Below, in pieces: positions 52,729 through 64,000 of a stretch of 64,000 nt of DNA. Source of the DNA: Dasyornis broadbenti. Its lineage: Eukaryota; Chordata; Aves; Passeriformes; Dasyornithidae. The notes beneath the pieces were generated by a model that was given only the letters and a program-made list of their open reading frames with translations, did no database searches and was not told the DNA's origin. Positions within the stretch are counted from its first letter, which is position 1. Each line of letters begins with the position of its first letter. Both the position numbers and the translations under genes were made by a program. The DNA lies in contig VZRN01005002.1 of assembly GCA_013397935.1 (NCBI GenBank), positions 210,858 through 274,857 of the forward strand, in the 5' to 3' direction.

Positions 52729-52734
52729 GCATGG
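52729..52734. repeat. Left target-site duplication of the solo LTR
   Basis: GCATGG directly precedes the TGTGG terminus of the LTR and is repeated exactly at 53,506-53,511. Confidence 0.8.
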
Positions 52735-53505
52735 TGTGGAGGGTTGGGCACGGCTGGATGACAGGTGCCCACCCAAGCTGCTCTGTCATTGCCCTCCTCA
52801 GCTGTGCTGGGGAGAGAGAATGGAACTAAAGGCTCCTGAGGAGACATAACGACAGGGAAAGACCAGTCACCAGTTACTGCCATGGGCAAAATAGGCTCAA
52901 CTTGAGGAAAATTAATTTAATTTATTACCAATCAAATCAGAGTAGGGTAATGAGAAATCAAACAAAAATGGGGTCACAAGTCTTGCTGGAAAATCTGCTC
53001 CAGTGTGATCTCCTCTCTGCATGTGTTCACTGGTTCTGCCTGGAGCCTTTTCCAGCACAAGCTTTCCATGGGGTCACAGTCTTCCTCAGGCATGGGGTCC
53101 TCGAGGGACACAGGTGGATCTCTGCTCCAGAGTGGACTTCCATGGGCTGCAGGGGTGCATCCTGCCCCACCATGGTCTACACCAGGGGCTGTAGGGGAAA
53201 CTCTGCTCTGACACCTGGAGCACTTCTTTCCCTTTGTTCTTCATGGACCTTGTTATCTACAGGGCTGTTTCTCTCACTAATTCTCACTCCTCTCTCCAGC
53301 AGCAGTTGTGAAGGCTTTTTTTGCCCTTTCTTAAATCTATTATCACACCGTTGCTGGTGGGATCATCGTTGGCCAGCAGTGGGTCCATTTTTGGAAACGG
53401 TTGGTGTTGGATTCATCAGATAGCAGGGGAAGTTTCCAGCAGGTTCCACAGAAGCCAGCCCTGTAGACCCTCCACTACCTAAACCTTGCCACACAAACCC
53501 AGTAA
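52735..53505 (-). mobile_element. Solo LTR of an avian endogenous retrovirus
   Basis: An almost complete LTR of about 771 bp lies in reverse orientation. The plus strand starts TGTGGAGGGTTGG followed by 'ggctggatgacaggtgccca', the complement of a known bird LTR 3' end. It closes with 'aaaccttgccacacaaaccc', the complement of the LTR 5' end. On the minus strand the expected order is present: a TATA-like TTTAAG near 53,335, imperfect repeats of a 'tgctccag...ccatgggctgcaggg' unit through the middle, a poly(A) hexamer AATAAA at 52,921-52,926, then the terminal segment. Exact 6-bp direct repeats (GCATGG) flank it, so the insertion ends are resolved. A 6-bp duplication is usual for the class II (ERVK-like) group. 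No retroviral genes adjoin it, so the internal part was lost by LTR-LTR recombination. The unusual outer bases on the right (ending TAA rather than CA) reflect decay. Confidence 0.9.
52921..52926 (-). terminator. LTR poly(A) signal
   Basis: The plus strand reads TTTATT, giving AATAAA on the LTR's own strand, at the position expected for the R region of this LTR family. Confidence 0.6.
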
Positions 53506-53511
53506 GCATGG
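53506..53511. repeat. Right target-site duplication of the solo LTR
   Basis: GCATGG matches the 6 bp at 52,729-52,734 exactly. Confidence 0.8.
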
Positions 53512-54236
53512 ATAGATATCAGGGCATAAAATACATTAACAACATCACAAAATACATAGTTGGAACATCTAACTTAGTTTCTGCTAGAATATAGTCTCTT
53601 TGGGTTTTTTTGCTTTGTTGCTCTGAAGAGTCACATTAGTGGCTGTATATGCTGAGATGTAATGACTTTAGATGGGATTAATTTTGTGTGTCTAAGGCCA
53701 CCTTGAAACTGAGGGCTGCAAACTCAAAAGCACATCCTGTCGGTAAATATCATTCCTAGCCCGAAGCTCCAAGTCCCTGGTGCTGCTTTCTCTTTACTCC
53801 ATGAGACTAGTAGCTATCATCTTTACACAGATCTTAATTCTCCTCCGTGCCCATACAGCTGAAATATTTACCATGACAGAAAGTAAAGTCTCTTTCTCCC
53901 CACTTTTCCTGTACCAAGCTGTGTGACTGAAGAGTGGGAAGAATAATAGGTCATGGTGAAATGATGCAGTGCAGTGCCCAGCTACTGCTTGCTGCAGAAA
54001 CCAAACTAACAGCCCTCAGTCTTTATTTGAAAGAAACACAAGAAAAGAAACCCTTTTCTGTTGAAGCTAATGCAGTACTGCCTCAATAAACTTACAGGGT
54101 TTAATCCTAAATTAAAAGGGAGAAAAGAATATGTATACAGTGAGAGACAATCAGTAATGAAGCCACATATCACATTTTTCATGATTCTTTATTTAAATGC
54201 AAAACTATTCTCTGGTGACCCACGTCCAAAGGAAGA

Positions 54237-54261
54237 ACTGCCCTCTGGTCTGGAGGGCAGT
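54237..54261. repeat. 9-bp hairpin with 7-base loop
   Basis: ACTGCCCTC (54,237-54,245) and GAGGGCAGT (54,253-54,261) are exact complements around TGGTCTG. Confidence 0.88.
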
Positions 54262-54947
54262 CCTTGGATGGGTCACACAGCAGTATAACTCTCTAAGCTA
54301 CAGTAACATAAGACAGGCCACAGACTTTGCTCCATCCCTTAGGAAGTCTGCTTTCCCTCTGCTCTTTGATCCAGGCACAGCTCATGAAGGGAGAACAGCC
54401 TCATAGTTTAGGCTCAACTGTAGCCATCAACAGTGCTGGGTCTTCTTCATGGTCACCTGCAGATCTGCTGCCAAAGTAGAGTTGTTCAGCTGCAATCTCT
54501 GCCTTTTGCCGCTAACTACCTGAATGGTACAAACTCCTCTCAGTGGCAATTTTGAAGCTATGTTACTAAGTAGATGCAAAGAATTTTAAAAATCCCTCTT
54601 AAAATTCCTAACCAGTGCCAATTCCTTACAAGAGGCTTTCTTCAGGCCACTCTTTTACTGTTGTTTGGTCAATTAGGGTAAATGAAAAGACAATGCCTGT
54701 GATTTTCCACTCCATCCTTTTAGTTTCACATTAATGTAATAGAGCAATTAACACATGAGGCTTCAGCCCCTGCACCTGCTAAGCTGGAGTGAGCAGTTGT
54801 GGCTGGGCCACTGGGAAGCCTGAGCTGAGGCAGCGTCCATGAGCAAAGAAGGCAGAGCTGTGAGCTCTCAGCTGCACAGCCTGGGTGGGGAGGCTCTCTG
54901 ATGTGCACCGAGACGCAAACAAGAGGCTGAACCTCAGTAATAAATAG

Positions 54948-55022
54948 CAACACTACATAGTAATAGCTGGGAATTACTAAGTGCTTCACTCTTATATAAT
55001 GCCAGTCATTTTGTAAACGCTA
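54948..55022 (+). mobile_element. Possible MIR SINE head fragment
   Basis: 'attactaagtgcttcactc' and 'aatgccagtcattttgtaaa' followed by CGCT recall the MIR segment 'TTTACTAAGTGCTTACTATGTGCCAGGCACTGTGCTAAGCGCT'. Only this part is recognisable, and the match is weak. Confidence 0.35.
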
Positions 55023-55262
55023 ACCTCTGCTATTAAGTGTGTGTACTGTAAGCTTATTAATTAGTTTATTTTCTTCTGTTTTTCTTTTTTTATCCTGGAG
55101 CAGTTCCTCAGTTCAGCTCACAGCATAGCCCCACACCTAGTCACATGAATGTTAGTACCTAGATTTTGATGGTGCTGATAAAGGAGGCAGGGGAAGGGAG
55201 ATCTTTGCACCAGTGCTGTCCTTGGAGCCTTCATATTGTTAAACCACAGGTTTAGACAAAAT

Positions 55263-55296
55263 TGTATTTAATTCCTCACTGCTGTATTTAATTCCT
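55263..55296. repeat. Tandem duplication, 20-bp period
   Basis: TGTATTTAATTCCT occurs at 55,263-55,276 and again at 55,283-55,296. Confidence 0.9.
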
Positions 55297-55552
55297 AACT
55301 CAACCAATGCAGTTGTAATTAAGATTTTACAGCCTTTCATTACAGTCTCGTTCTCCAGAGTTGTAAGAACAATTAAAAGACCTTTTTCCATGCCCTTGAC
55401 ATGACCCTTTCAAAAGTAGGTTAGGGCTCACCTTTTGCCTTCTCCTGCCTCACTGCTATTAAAGACAGGATTGAATTTTACAGCCACTAGATCTACTTAG
55501 AATTACATTATGATTCATAGATTCCCTGAGGCAGAGACTGGAGCAGATCTGT

Positions 55553-55607
55553 TGCTGGCATAAACTGGCACAGCTCCACTGATTTTGACAGTAATTTGCA
55601 CCACCTC
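55553..55607. repeat. Possible ancient amniote interspersed repeat
   Basis: 'ctggcataaactggcacagc' with TCCACTGATTTTGACAG and TTTGCACCA resembles a widespread amniote repeat that reads 'GGCATAAATCxxCxxAGCTCCATTGATTTCAATGGAG' and then 'AATTTACACCAGC'. The family name is not certain to me. Confidence 0.3.
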
Positions 55608-55618
55608 ACCTGTGCATG

Positions 55619-55651
55619 TTTTTCAAGGCACCATATTTTTCAAGGCACCAT
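55619..55651. repeat. Tandem duplication, 17-bp period
   Basis: TTTTTCAAGGCACCAT(A) is present twice head to tail (55,619-55,635 and 55,636-55,651). Confidence 0.92.
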
Positions 55652-58600
55652 GTTACCATTTGAGCAGTAGTAAAATGAATGGGTCATTATCATGAGCACT
55701 GTACTTTTGCTGGCTACAGCAAAGATACATGAGGCATGGATTTGACTCAGTATTTCTTTGGCTGATTGGGAAATCATGGTCCTACAGATAAACGATATGT
55801 TTTCTGTTTGTTCTTTTATCAATATCTGGATAGAACATATGGAGGAGGTTTTGAAATCTTTCTTCCAAGCAAGGTTGTTTTCCACTTCTGAACTGCCAAT
55901 TAACCATGAGAAATCCGTTCAGTGGAATGACAGAACAAGCAAGATGTACAGCAGGAATAGTATGGTCTGTTGCAATAAATTACAGGTTTCTTTTTCATGT
56001 GCAGCAGTAGAGGCGGCACTGATGCAATTAGCTACAGCTGGTTATAGAAAGAAAACATGCATCTGTAGATGGCTCAGGCTGGCGGGAACCGAGATGTATT
56101 CTCTGGAATTTATCACTGTAGAGAGAGCAGGGGAAAAAAACCAGCAAATTTCATTCCTGGCTACAACAAACTTTAATAACCTTTATTTCCCCCCTGTTAA
56201 ACTAACTTAACCTAATAAACACATTTAGTCCATTACATAGCAATTAGCAAATGCATCTAGGTCATCACAGATGCTCCAAATGAAGGATATGAAGGGTCCA
56301 TTTTCTGGAATAAAGGATTTGAAATAATTATTTTCTGAAGTAAAGAGCTGAAGTGTGCCATATGTTGTATGTGCTTTCACCTCTAGCCTTCAAATATCCC
56401 ATTTAATTTTGTTGTAAGAAAGACTTGGGACTAATTTGCCAGCAAAGCTCTTGCTGAAGACTGTTCAGAGTTTGCATGTTCCCAGGTATCACAGTTTCCA
56501 GAAACACAGGTGCAGAGGATGTGGCATATGATTTTCAGCACCAGACTCATGGTGTAGCAGAGCTTCTCTTCACAAATGTACAGGTAACAGGCTTATTTTG
56601 TCTCTGCCTGTTTTACCTGCCCCCTTTAAAAAAATCTCTGTTCATTCACTGTTTTCTACCACATTCCTCCAACAAAACATGTGATTATCTTTAATTATTT
56701 TTCTTTGAGAAATGTGGGGGTTTTTTACTCCTAGGGATGTTTCCCTAAATAAAGCTGCTCCTGAATGTTTCCATTTGCTCAGTAAATTTGATCTAAAAAA
56801 AATTATGAAAGAGAATTGTGTGTTTCTGTGTCTGACTGATGCTTGTATTCGCTTTCCAATTTCCTTTTTCCCCATTTTTTTTATTTTTTAATGCTTGTAT
56901 GAAAATTGAGATGAAAGAAAAACTTTTGCCCTGAAACTTTCTATGTCAAGGTTTTCCCTTAGTCTCCTGCTTTGTTTGCCTCTCTCATTGCTCTGGCCCT
57001 CATCCTTTATGTAATATTATCTGCCAAGGTCAGATCTGACAGAAAGGAGTGAGAGACCTGGCAGACCAATTATTTCTGCTGTTGCTTGCAAGTAACTTTG
57101 AATAAGACTTGGTTGCAAACAGATTATTTTCTCAAAATCTAAGTATTTCTACCACTACACCCTAGTTTCTCGTTATCTGGCAGTCCTACAGCTCATCTAC
57201 GCCTGCGGAAACATCTTCAATAGGTGCTTCATCCTGTATACTTTGCAATGTACTTAAATTAGTGGGTTGGATCTTTTCCGTTTCATTATGCATGAAACAC
57301 TAAAGTCGGGGAAGTATAAGAGAAGGATAGCCATGAACATTAATATTTCCCAACAAGGCACAATGTTTTCATCCTTCAATTCTACTAGAATCCTTCCATG
57401 TGTTTGAGTGGTAGAATGTGTTTCATGGCTTCAGCATCACAAAAGCAGCTACTCAGCTATTTTTGCTATTACTCTGGGTCAAAATAAGACGGCAACAGCT
57501 AATTTTTCCTTTCTTAGAGGAAACTAAGAACTTGGGTTGAAAACTTCACAGAGTGGGAAAGGAGAAGTGACCTTGAACATTGTTATTTAAACTCAAAATT
57601 CAAAAGAGACTTCTGGACTTTTATCCCATGCTTAATCTATGTCTAAGCTGACAGTCCAGCAAAAAAACCACAAAGGAGATTACACCAATGCAGCATGATC
57701 ACTGATTTGCCACTTATTTTCAAAGCTGCATTTAAAAGTAAAATGGCACTTCTTAGACTTCCTCCCTTGTTACACAGCCTGCTTTAATGTTCCATCAAAA
57801 CAAAGAAACAACTGTTCCCACATTAGGCATACATTAGCTATGGAGGAAAAAAGGAAGAACAATTTATTATTACACGCTTTGGAAAAGGAAAGCAGCCAGG
57901 GTGTGTGCCTAGACAACAAATTTCTATAATCTCCACACCTATAATTTACTTCAGAAATGTGTGGTTACCTTGAAGAAGAGAGGGATCTTCCCGGCTTGCC
58001 AGTATAATGAATGATTCAGGTGTGAATGGAAACACATGAAGGGAGTAATAAAGATCTAAGGAAGACTGAGTTTAAAAACTGTAAGGCTAAACAACGTCTC
58101 CTCAGACCTCACCCACTTAAATTCCTGCCCCACAACTCAGCAAAAGGAGACAAGCTGTCTTGATACTGGCACCCTACTGCATTCAAATAATAAAAAAAAA
58201 GCAAATATTGAAATCCACAGGACAGATGGCAAAGGAGGCATTTGAAGCTTTATGATCATCCTGTAAGTTGAAAACAGATTTTGACAAGCTTCAAGTTATT
58301 GAAAACGGATCCAAGGAAGACTTGAGGCTGCTGCCAATTACTCTCTCCTTAATTACAATAAATTTCTGTCGTGTGCTCACCAGAAGTAAAAAACCTCCCC
58401 AACTTTTGCATTGGAGTACAACCTATACTCAGTCATTTCATTTGTGATACTGAATGCAGAAGATGTTCAGAACACAGGGGAACTGTGGCTACTTAATTTG
58501 CTCATGAACAGAATACTTTCTACCAACTGCTCACACAAAGGATAATGAGAGTCTGTTTTCCTCATTATTCCCTTTGGAAACAACCTTTACTAATCCCACC

Positions 58601-58823
58601 AGTAATGGAAGACTAAAGTGAGTTCAAATAGATCACTTGAAGTGAACAATCCCCCTCCCATTTTCCATATCAGGAATTAGCAGTGCATGCTGATGTACTC
58701 GGTTTGGATATTGTCATCTGTGCTTGTCCAAAAATCTGGTAACAAGGAAGAATAAATCCATCAAGCCAGGTATAAAGAACTCCCAGCAGTGTGACACATG
58801 TGTTTAGCATTCCAGGGGACCTT

Positions 58824-58843
58824 GCTTCAGCTGGCTTCAGCTG
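58824..58843. repeat. 10-bp tandem duplication
   Basis: GCTTCAGCTG is repeated exactly twice. Confidence 0.9.
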
Positions 58844-59320
58844 TCTGAGAGCTGGTTGTCTCGGGCTGAACTAACCACCTGAGGCTTCTTCATCAATAGC
58901 AGCTGTTTCAGGAGATGGTTTGGGATCCCATTCTCAGATACCCTTTAGGATGAAAACAGCCTTCCAGAAATGCATGTGTCTCCTTGCTTAATGTGGAGGC
59001 AGCTTGGACTGACAGTGTTGGCTGAGGCTACAGTTCAGCTGTATGGCAAACACTGCCTTAGGGCTCCAGCCTAAACGTGGTCACGTTTCCATGGCTCAGT
59101 CTTTTATCATGGGGTCTTGCTCCAGACCTGGCATTATCCCTGCTCTCACAGATGGAGAAAGCCAGCTTAAAATGGCATAAATGTAAAGTATGGGCTCTGG
59201 CTAATTTGATGTAAATGCAGAGGTGCACCTGTTTGGGATGAGGCACAAGTTTGGGCACTCCATAAGGAACAGGGATGGTGAAACACATCCTGGGGCACTG
59301 TCATTTCAGCTGTCAGCAAG

Positions 59321-59358
59321 CCAAAGGCCCTTTAGGGAGCAACATAGAGGGCCTTTGG
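59321..59358. repeat. Perfect 11-bp hairpin
   Basis: CCAAAGGCCCT (59,321-59,331) and AGGGCCTTTGG (59,348-59,358) are exact complements around a 16-base loop. No host element is recognised. Confidence 0.88.
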
Positions 59359-62300
59359 GGAAATGAGTCTGGGGCTTTCCTGTAACTCCAGGCTCAGGCA
59401 GCTATAGCGAGCCTCTCTGTTCACCTTTTGGGAGAGGGAGTGAAGAACGCAGGCTGGACTGTCACCAGTGGGAGATGGGTGCTGTCTCATCAGGCAGTAA
59501 CACCAGACCTCCCTTCCCTGCCTCCTGCAGCTTGGTTCATGCCTGGGTTTCTGCCTCCTCCACATGTGAGGAGGGTGGGGGGAAAGGAGCAATCAGCTCC
59601 GTAAGGTTTCAGGCCCATGAGCAATTGACTCATGTCATCCATTCCTTTGATGTACCGGAGCTGTTTGTGGAGGCAGAGGATCACAGCTCAGCCCTGGACA
59701 AGCTGATTGTTTCAATCAAAGATTTAAATGAGTGCCACATGCAAATACAAGGAAATAAAGCTGAGCTCCAGAGCGGGCTCCATGCTCCTGGGACCCCTTG
59801 AGCACCCAGCAGCATGGAGGTACTGCAAGGCTCTCCAGCCACTGGGGACAATTCCTTGTTGCAGCTCAGCCCATCCATCTGCCCTGAAGACAGACCAAAC
59901 TTTCAAGAAACTCAGGAGTTCAGGGATTATGTTTTAAAGAAAATTTCCCAAGTTTCTGTGTCAGCTTGGGGCCTATCTTCTGCAGGATGTTGTCAGGATA
60001 GAGTTACAGACCCATCCTGTGCCCAAGTGTTTCCTAAGCGACAGCTCTAAGATGCTCCCTGCTTGGTGTGCAGGTGGGTTTCAAACTCATTGTAAGGCAT
60101 CCCTGCCTGCCTCGTGTTGGGTGCCTGAGGGTCTGGGTCACACCTCAAGTAGTGTCTTGACTTCAGTCTTGTGGGTCTCAGTTCCTCACGGGTAGGTTCC
60201 CCAAAGTCTACAGCAGTGGGAGTCATGGAAACACTTGCAAGGGACAGTAATAAGGTCCTTAGACATCTGTGGAAGAGCCATGAGGTAGCTTGGTAATGAG
60301 GAGAGGAAATACCACTCGTACATCCAGGACTCTTGTTAACTTACAGTGCCATAATGTGTTCAGTCATTTCTCATGACTGCACAGCCCAAAACTGCAGATT
60401 TTGTTCCACATCACTGTTCTGTTCTAAGAGAAGCTTGATAGTACTTGCATGTAATTGCCTTTTGTGTCCTTCATATTGATTCCAAGTATTTGATAGCTGT
60501 TTGAATGTCATGAGAGAGTCCAAATAGCTAATATAAAGAGAATTCAAAACAAGTTGCTTGTCTGTCCAAAAGTAGACAGCTCTGCCTGGTGAGAGTTTGT
60601 TTTCTGTTCTTCCAATAAATTAAATGGTTTTGAGAGCTATCTGTGCTGCTACCAAGTTGCTACTCCTCACCTGAGCTGTCCAGAGATGATTCACCTTTTA
60701 AAACATGGTTTTGTGTTCGTGATATCCAAAGAGGAGTTGTCAGCTAATTTGGGTGGAAAGTTTTGCACTGCTTTCAGGAATGTGAGGCTAAGTCTTTTAA
60801 TCCTGGTCTGGCCTTTGTAAACTTGGAGAAGGGAAAAACACACATGGCAAGAATACCATCATACAAATCCCATTTTAGTTTATTCCAGTATTTACCAAAC
60901 ATCAGGCATTCATTGTAAAAAATATGAAGGACCAGAGGCATATGAATAGGTGGAGATAGGGGAAAAGATGCAGGAAACTTCAGAAATACATACATGTAAA
61001 TTTTAATGCAATATAGCAAGGACATGATTGATTTTATGTGAAGAAGAATCTGGTTCTGAATTTAAGCAAGCTGCTTTTGTTCAGGGCTCAGCCTTTGGAA
61101 CCATCCAATTACATCAGGCTCAGGCTTGTGTTTGAGTGCTTTTCTACCTTTTACTGCTCAATAAAACACTTTGGAGATGTGAACAGGCTATGGTGTAGAC
61201 GTAGATATGCCTTTCTGAGTCAGCAGATAGCCTAAAACAATCATTCCAGAGCTGCAGCTCTTTCCCTCCATCTCCAGGAGTTATTTACTACAAGTTTTAC
61301 TGTCTTGAGATGCTGCTGACACAACTCACCCTGGGAACACTGTGCAGGGCAAAGGATGAAAGACAATACAATGTCCATCCTTCTTAAGCAAGCAGAGCCT
61401 TACCTGCAACTGGCCAGGCAAGGGATGCTGCCAGACTAACATTTTTAAGAGGAAAGACAATTATGCTGAAACTTCTGGCAAAGAAAGAGTATCCTACCAT
61501 GGCTTCTGTTTCTCAAAAAAAAAAATTCCAGACACTATCACACCATCTTGTTGAAGTCCTGGTGTGCTGTGCCATGGATTGCTAAACACGGCTCTCTGGG
61601 ACAGAGAACAACAAACAAACATTTGTCAAATCACAATCAGAACTGTAAGCTCATCCTTGCTGCGCCACTTGTGTAAAACTTCCAGCCAGCATTATGTTTT
61701 GCCCCAGTACAGGGGTCTGCCCATCTTGAGTAGCCCACAGAGCTGAGGCCTACTTATGTCAGTAACATTTGGCAAATTAATGTTCCACAGTTTTTCCAGC
61801 ACCTCTGATCGCAGCGTAACAATTTCACAACAGCGTGCGTGTAAACAAACATCAGAGCTGATCTGAGCAAACCTCCAGCCAGAGACACCACACTTTACTG
61901 GAGGGAGCCACGTAGGCTGCCGTGCTAATGATATGAAAACAAACATAGTATTGTGAGGCTTAATATTGGCGAACACTTGCTTTTATTCTGCTAAGCATGT
62001 GTGGGTCTCACATGAAAACATAACAACTAATGGATTATTTCTAATCATATTTCCTTCTTATTTTTTCTCTCACACTCCAGGTTTTACCCTCTTCACACCT
62101 GAAATTTAATATTGAAACATAACTGGCACATTTTAATTTCTTTTACTCTGCCTTCTCTGACTTCTCAGTGCATAAACCATCTCGTGCTGGGACTGTGTTT
62201 GTACAAACTTCATGCTCTTCAGAAATACCTCATGACAACAATATCTGCTCTGGCTCCTGAGGGAGTGCATAGTCCCAACGGAGTGAGGCAAGGGGTACAA

Positions 62301-64000
62301 AATGCAAGTACTCTGCATCAAGAGTGGCATAAGCAGTATGCTAATACTAAGGTGGCAATCCCTGAAGCTGTGAATTTAAGTGAGAAAGAAAACAACCTTA
62401 TGAGTATGGCCTCACGGCCTGTGGAGGGGTAACACATAGGTCCAAAGGTTATATGCACACACATGACTGAGCTTTTAAGCTTTGCCAGCAGCAGAGGAGC
62501 TGCTCCATCTTCCTGCTTTGCAGAAGCTCTCCTACATGGAGATCCATATCCACAGCTCAAGTCTTCAGCAAAGATGAGTGCCAAAACTCATGTATGAGTA
62601 GAAATCCAGGATGATAATGTACAACTTCTGAGATTCACAGTGGCTATAACCTTGCAGTGCTGGTCAGAAGCAAAGGCATGGAATTTCTCAAGATAATTGG
62701 CCTTTGCAAGAAGAGGAGGATTCACTGCATACAACTTCAGATAGTTGCAGTGCAGCAAGTTCTCCACAGACAATGAAGAGTAAATAGATACTTCTGGGGC
62801 AAGGTTAACCTCGTCCTCACGTAGATATCTAAAATAGGTCAGATGAATCATCTCCTGTGAGTATTTCTTTCCACTGACTGTAAAGGGAGCCTGGCCTCAG
62901 ATGTAGACCTCTGTATTACAAATGTCTAGAATGAGGTGTACAGAGTTCGTCAGAAATATATTCACTCCGGATGAACGTGCAGAAGCAGGCTTTAAATTTA
63001 AGTGTCAATATTTAATGCGTGGCAAAGAAGTGTAAATATATCTTCAGGCTTGAACAGTGGATATTAATAAATTTTGATTACAATCTCTAAGAGAACACCT
63101 AGAAAATCAGCAGTGTGTTTCCTTAGCCTTAGGTCAACGTCCTTGCAGAAAATTTCTACACTTTCCAGCTGAACAGCAAAAGAAGCAGAGGAAAGAGTTA
63201 TAGTCATGTGCCTCTGCAGGGCTGTGGATGACAGTGGGAGTACACCTCTCTCTTGCCAGGGGACAACCTCTGCTTTCCTGCCCAGGGCTCCCCTGTCTCA
63301 CACCCAGGGCTGGATGTGTCACGAGCCACCAACATTCCACCTGCTGTGACATGGCCACAGCATCACCAGAGCTAATGCCATGAGCTAGTGGCTGCCTATC
63401 GTGCTATGATCATGACACTGACAGAGCTGGTTCATCCCTGTGATATGGCAATTCCACCTTTCCAGCAAGAAGAAAGAAAGCAAGTGAAAAACCCAATAGC
63501 TGATAGTCTTGAAGAGAGAAATTAATGCAAATGCTGCAGCAATTCAAGAATAAAAATGAATCGAAGTGGTGGATCCTGCCGGATTTTAAAGATTTGTGTG
63601 GTACTTGCTGCCCATAGTTGTGTTTTTGAAGGCTAAATTCTGGAAGGAAAGTGCTTGTCAAACTGACTGAAGGTTATATTTCACACTTGTGGAATTAAAG
63701 GCATGTCCAATACTGAACCCTGCACCCAGGAGTGGCTGACAGTGCTGAGCAGTAGCAGCAAACAGCAAGATTTGTGTCTTCCTTTACCTGAAAGAGTCGA
63801 AGTTGCAAAGTGGCTCTTCTTCTCTTGCTTTGAGAGAGGCAACAGGAGGCCATCCTGCCTGAGGGAAGACAACCAGATGTTTTATCAAATGAAAGGAACT
63901 CAAAATTGTGAATCTCCAGGAGAGATAGAGTGTTAATCCTCCTGACTTCATCAGGTTCTCCACTAGTTCCTCCTTGTTTGGACTTATGTCTACCACCTCC

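Larger units (their letters stand above)
47226..52734. other. Non-coding spacer, about 5.5 kb
   Basis: No gene is seen. It is largely A+T-rich. A hairpin lies at 51,398-51,436 and a TATA-like motif at 51,723-51,730, both listed elsewhere. The patch 47,280-47,500, with TTTAATGAG and TTTTAATTGAGG motifs, is another candidate conserved element by appearance only. Confidence 0.6.
53512..64000. other. Non-coding spacer, about 10.5 kb
   Basis: No gene is recognised. Minor repeats, possible old SINE pieces and hairpins are listed separately. The plus frame 55,758-56,210 (150 codons) shows no recognisable domain. The G+C-richer block 59,300-60,300 has several overlapping frames; the one at 59,475-59,801 has a protein-like middle but no known family. 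Confidence 0.55.

Noticed and set aside
52902..53423. 173-codon plus-strand open frame
   Set aside because: It lies entirely inside the reverse-oriented solo LTR and reads its G+C-rich repeats antisense.
54270..54310. 'gggtcacacagcagtataac' as a MIR fragment
   Set aside because: Only the short GGTCACACAG word matches; neither flank follows the MIR order.
55758..56210. 150-codon plus frame
   Set aside because: No domain, signal or splice context; its length is within chance expectation for a 64-kb six-frame scan.
1..64000. CRISPR array, tRNA, rRNA, U6 or other small RNA genes
   Set aside because: No regularly spaced repeats and no recognisable RNA signatures were seen on either strand.

Overview
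The window looks like non-coding bird nuclear DNA. The evidence is three CR1 LINE pieces (one about 1 kb, two short 3' tails), two LTR sequences whose ends match LTR families I know from bird genomes, old MIR-type SINE fragments, A+T-rich spacers and few repeats overall. No protein-coding gene, tRNA, rRNA or known small RNA could be identified, and nothing resembles a bacterial operon or CRISPR array. Most open frames are under 100 codons and the longest (150-173 codons) are explained by repeats or have no recognisable domain. The window is therefore probably intergenic or lies within a very large intron.

Layout. 1-7,330: spacer with a possible decayed PIF/Harbinger (HARBI1-like) fragment at 780-1,123. 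7,330-7,552: MIR-like SINE. 8,776-9,792: a 5'-truncated CR1 LINE on the minus strand, still showing reverse-transcriptase and C-terminal ORF2 signatures with frame breaks. 9,793-17,740: spacer with two strong small inverted repeats, one of them a GATA palindrome at 13,380 and the other a hairpin at 15,661. 17,742-17,885: a second MIR. 20,140-21,175: minus-strand HARBI1-like transposase relic in two blocks. 24,946-25,230: a small glutamine-rich open frame with an upstream acceptor-like AG and a downstream AATAAA. 25,230-46,999: spacer with two short CR1 tails at 35,058 and 44,195. 47,000-47,225: degraded LTR piece on the minus strand. 52,735-53,505: a nearly complete solo LTR on the minus strand, flanked by a 6-bp target-site duplication (GCATGG). 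53,512-64,000: spacer with short tandem duplications and two hairpins.

No genes act together here. The window is a record of old mobile-element insertions: ancient MIR and other amniote repeats, CR1 retrotransposition, Harbinger DNA-transposon relics, and endogenous-retrovirus LTRs. The most solid observations are the solo LTR with its target duplication, the CR1 element, and the fragmented HARBI1-like relic. All family assignments rest on remembered consensus features and need a repeat-library search. No exciting new system was found that the sequence alone can support.
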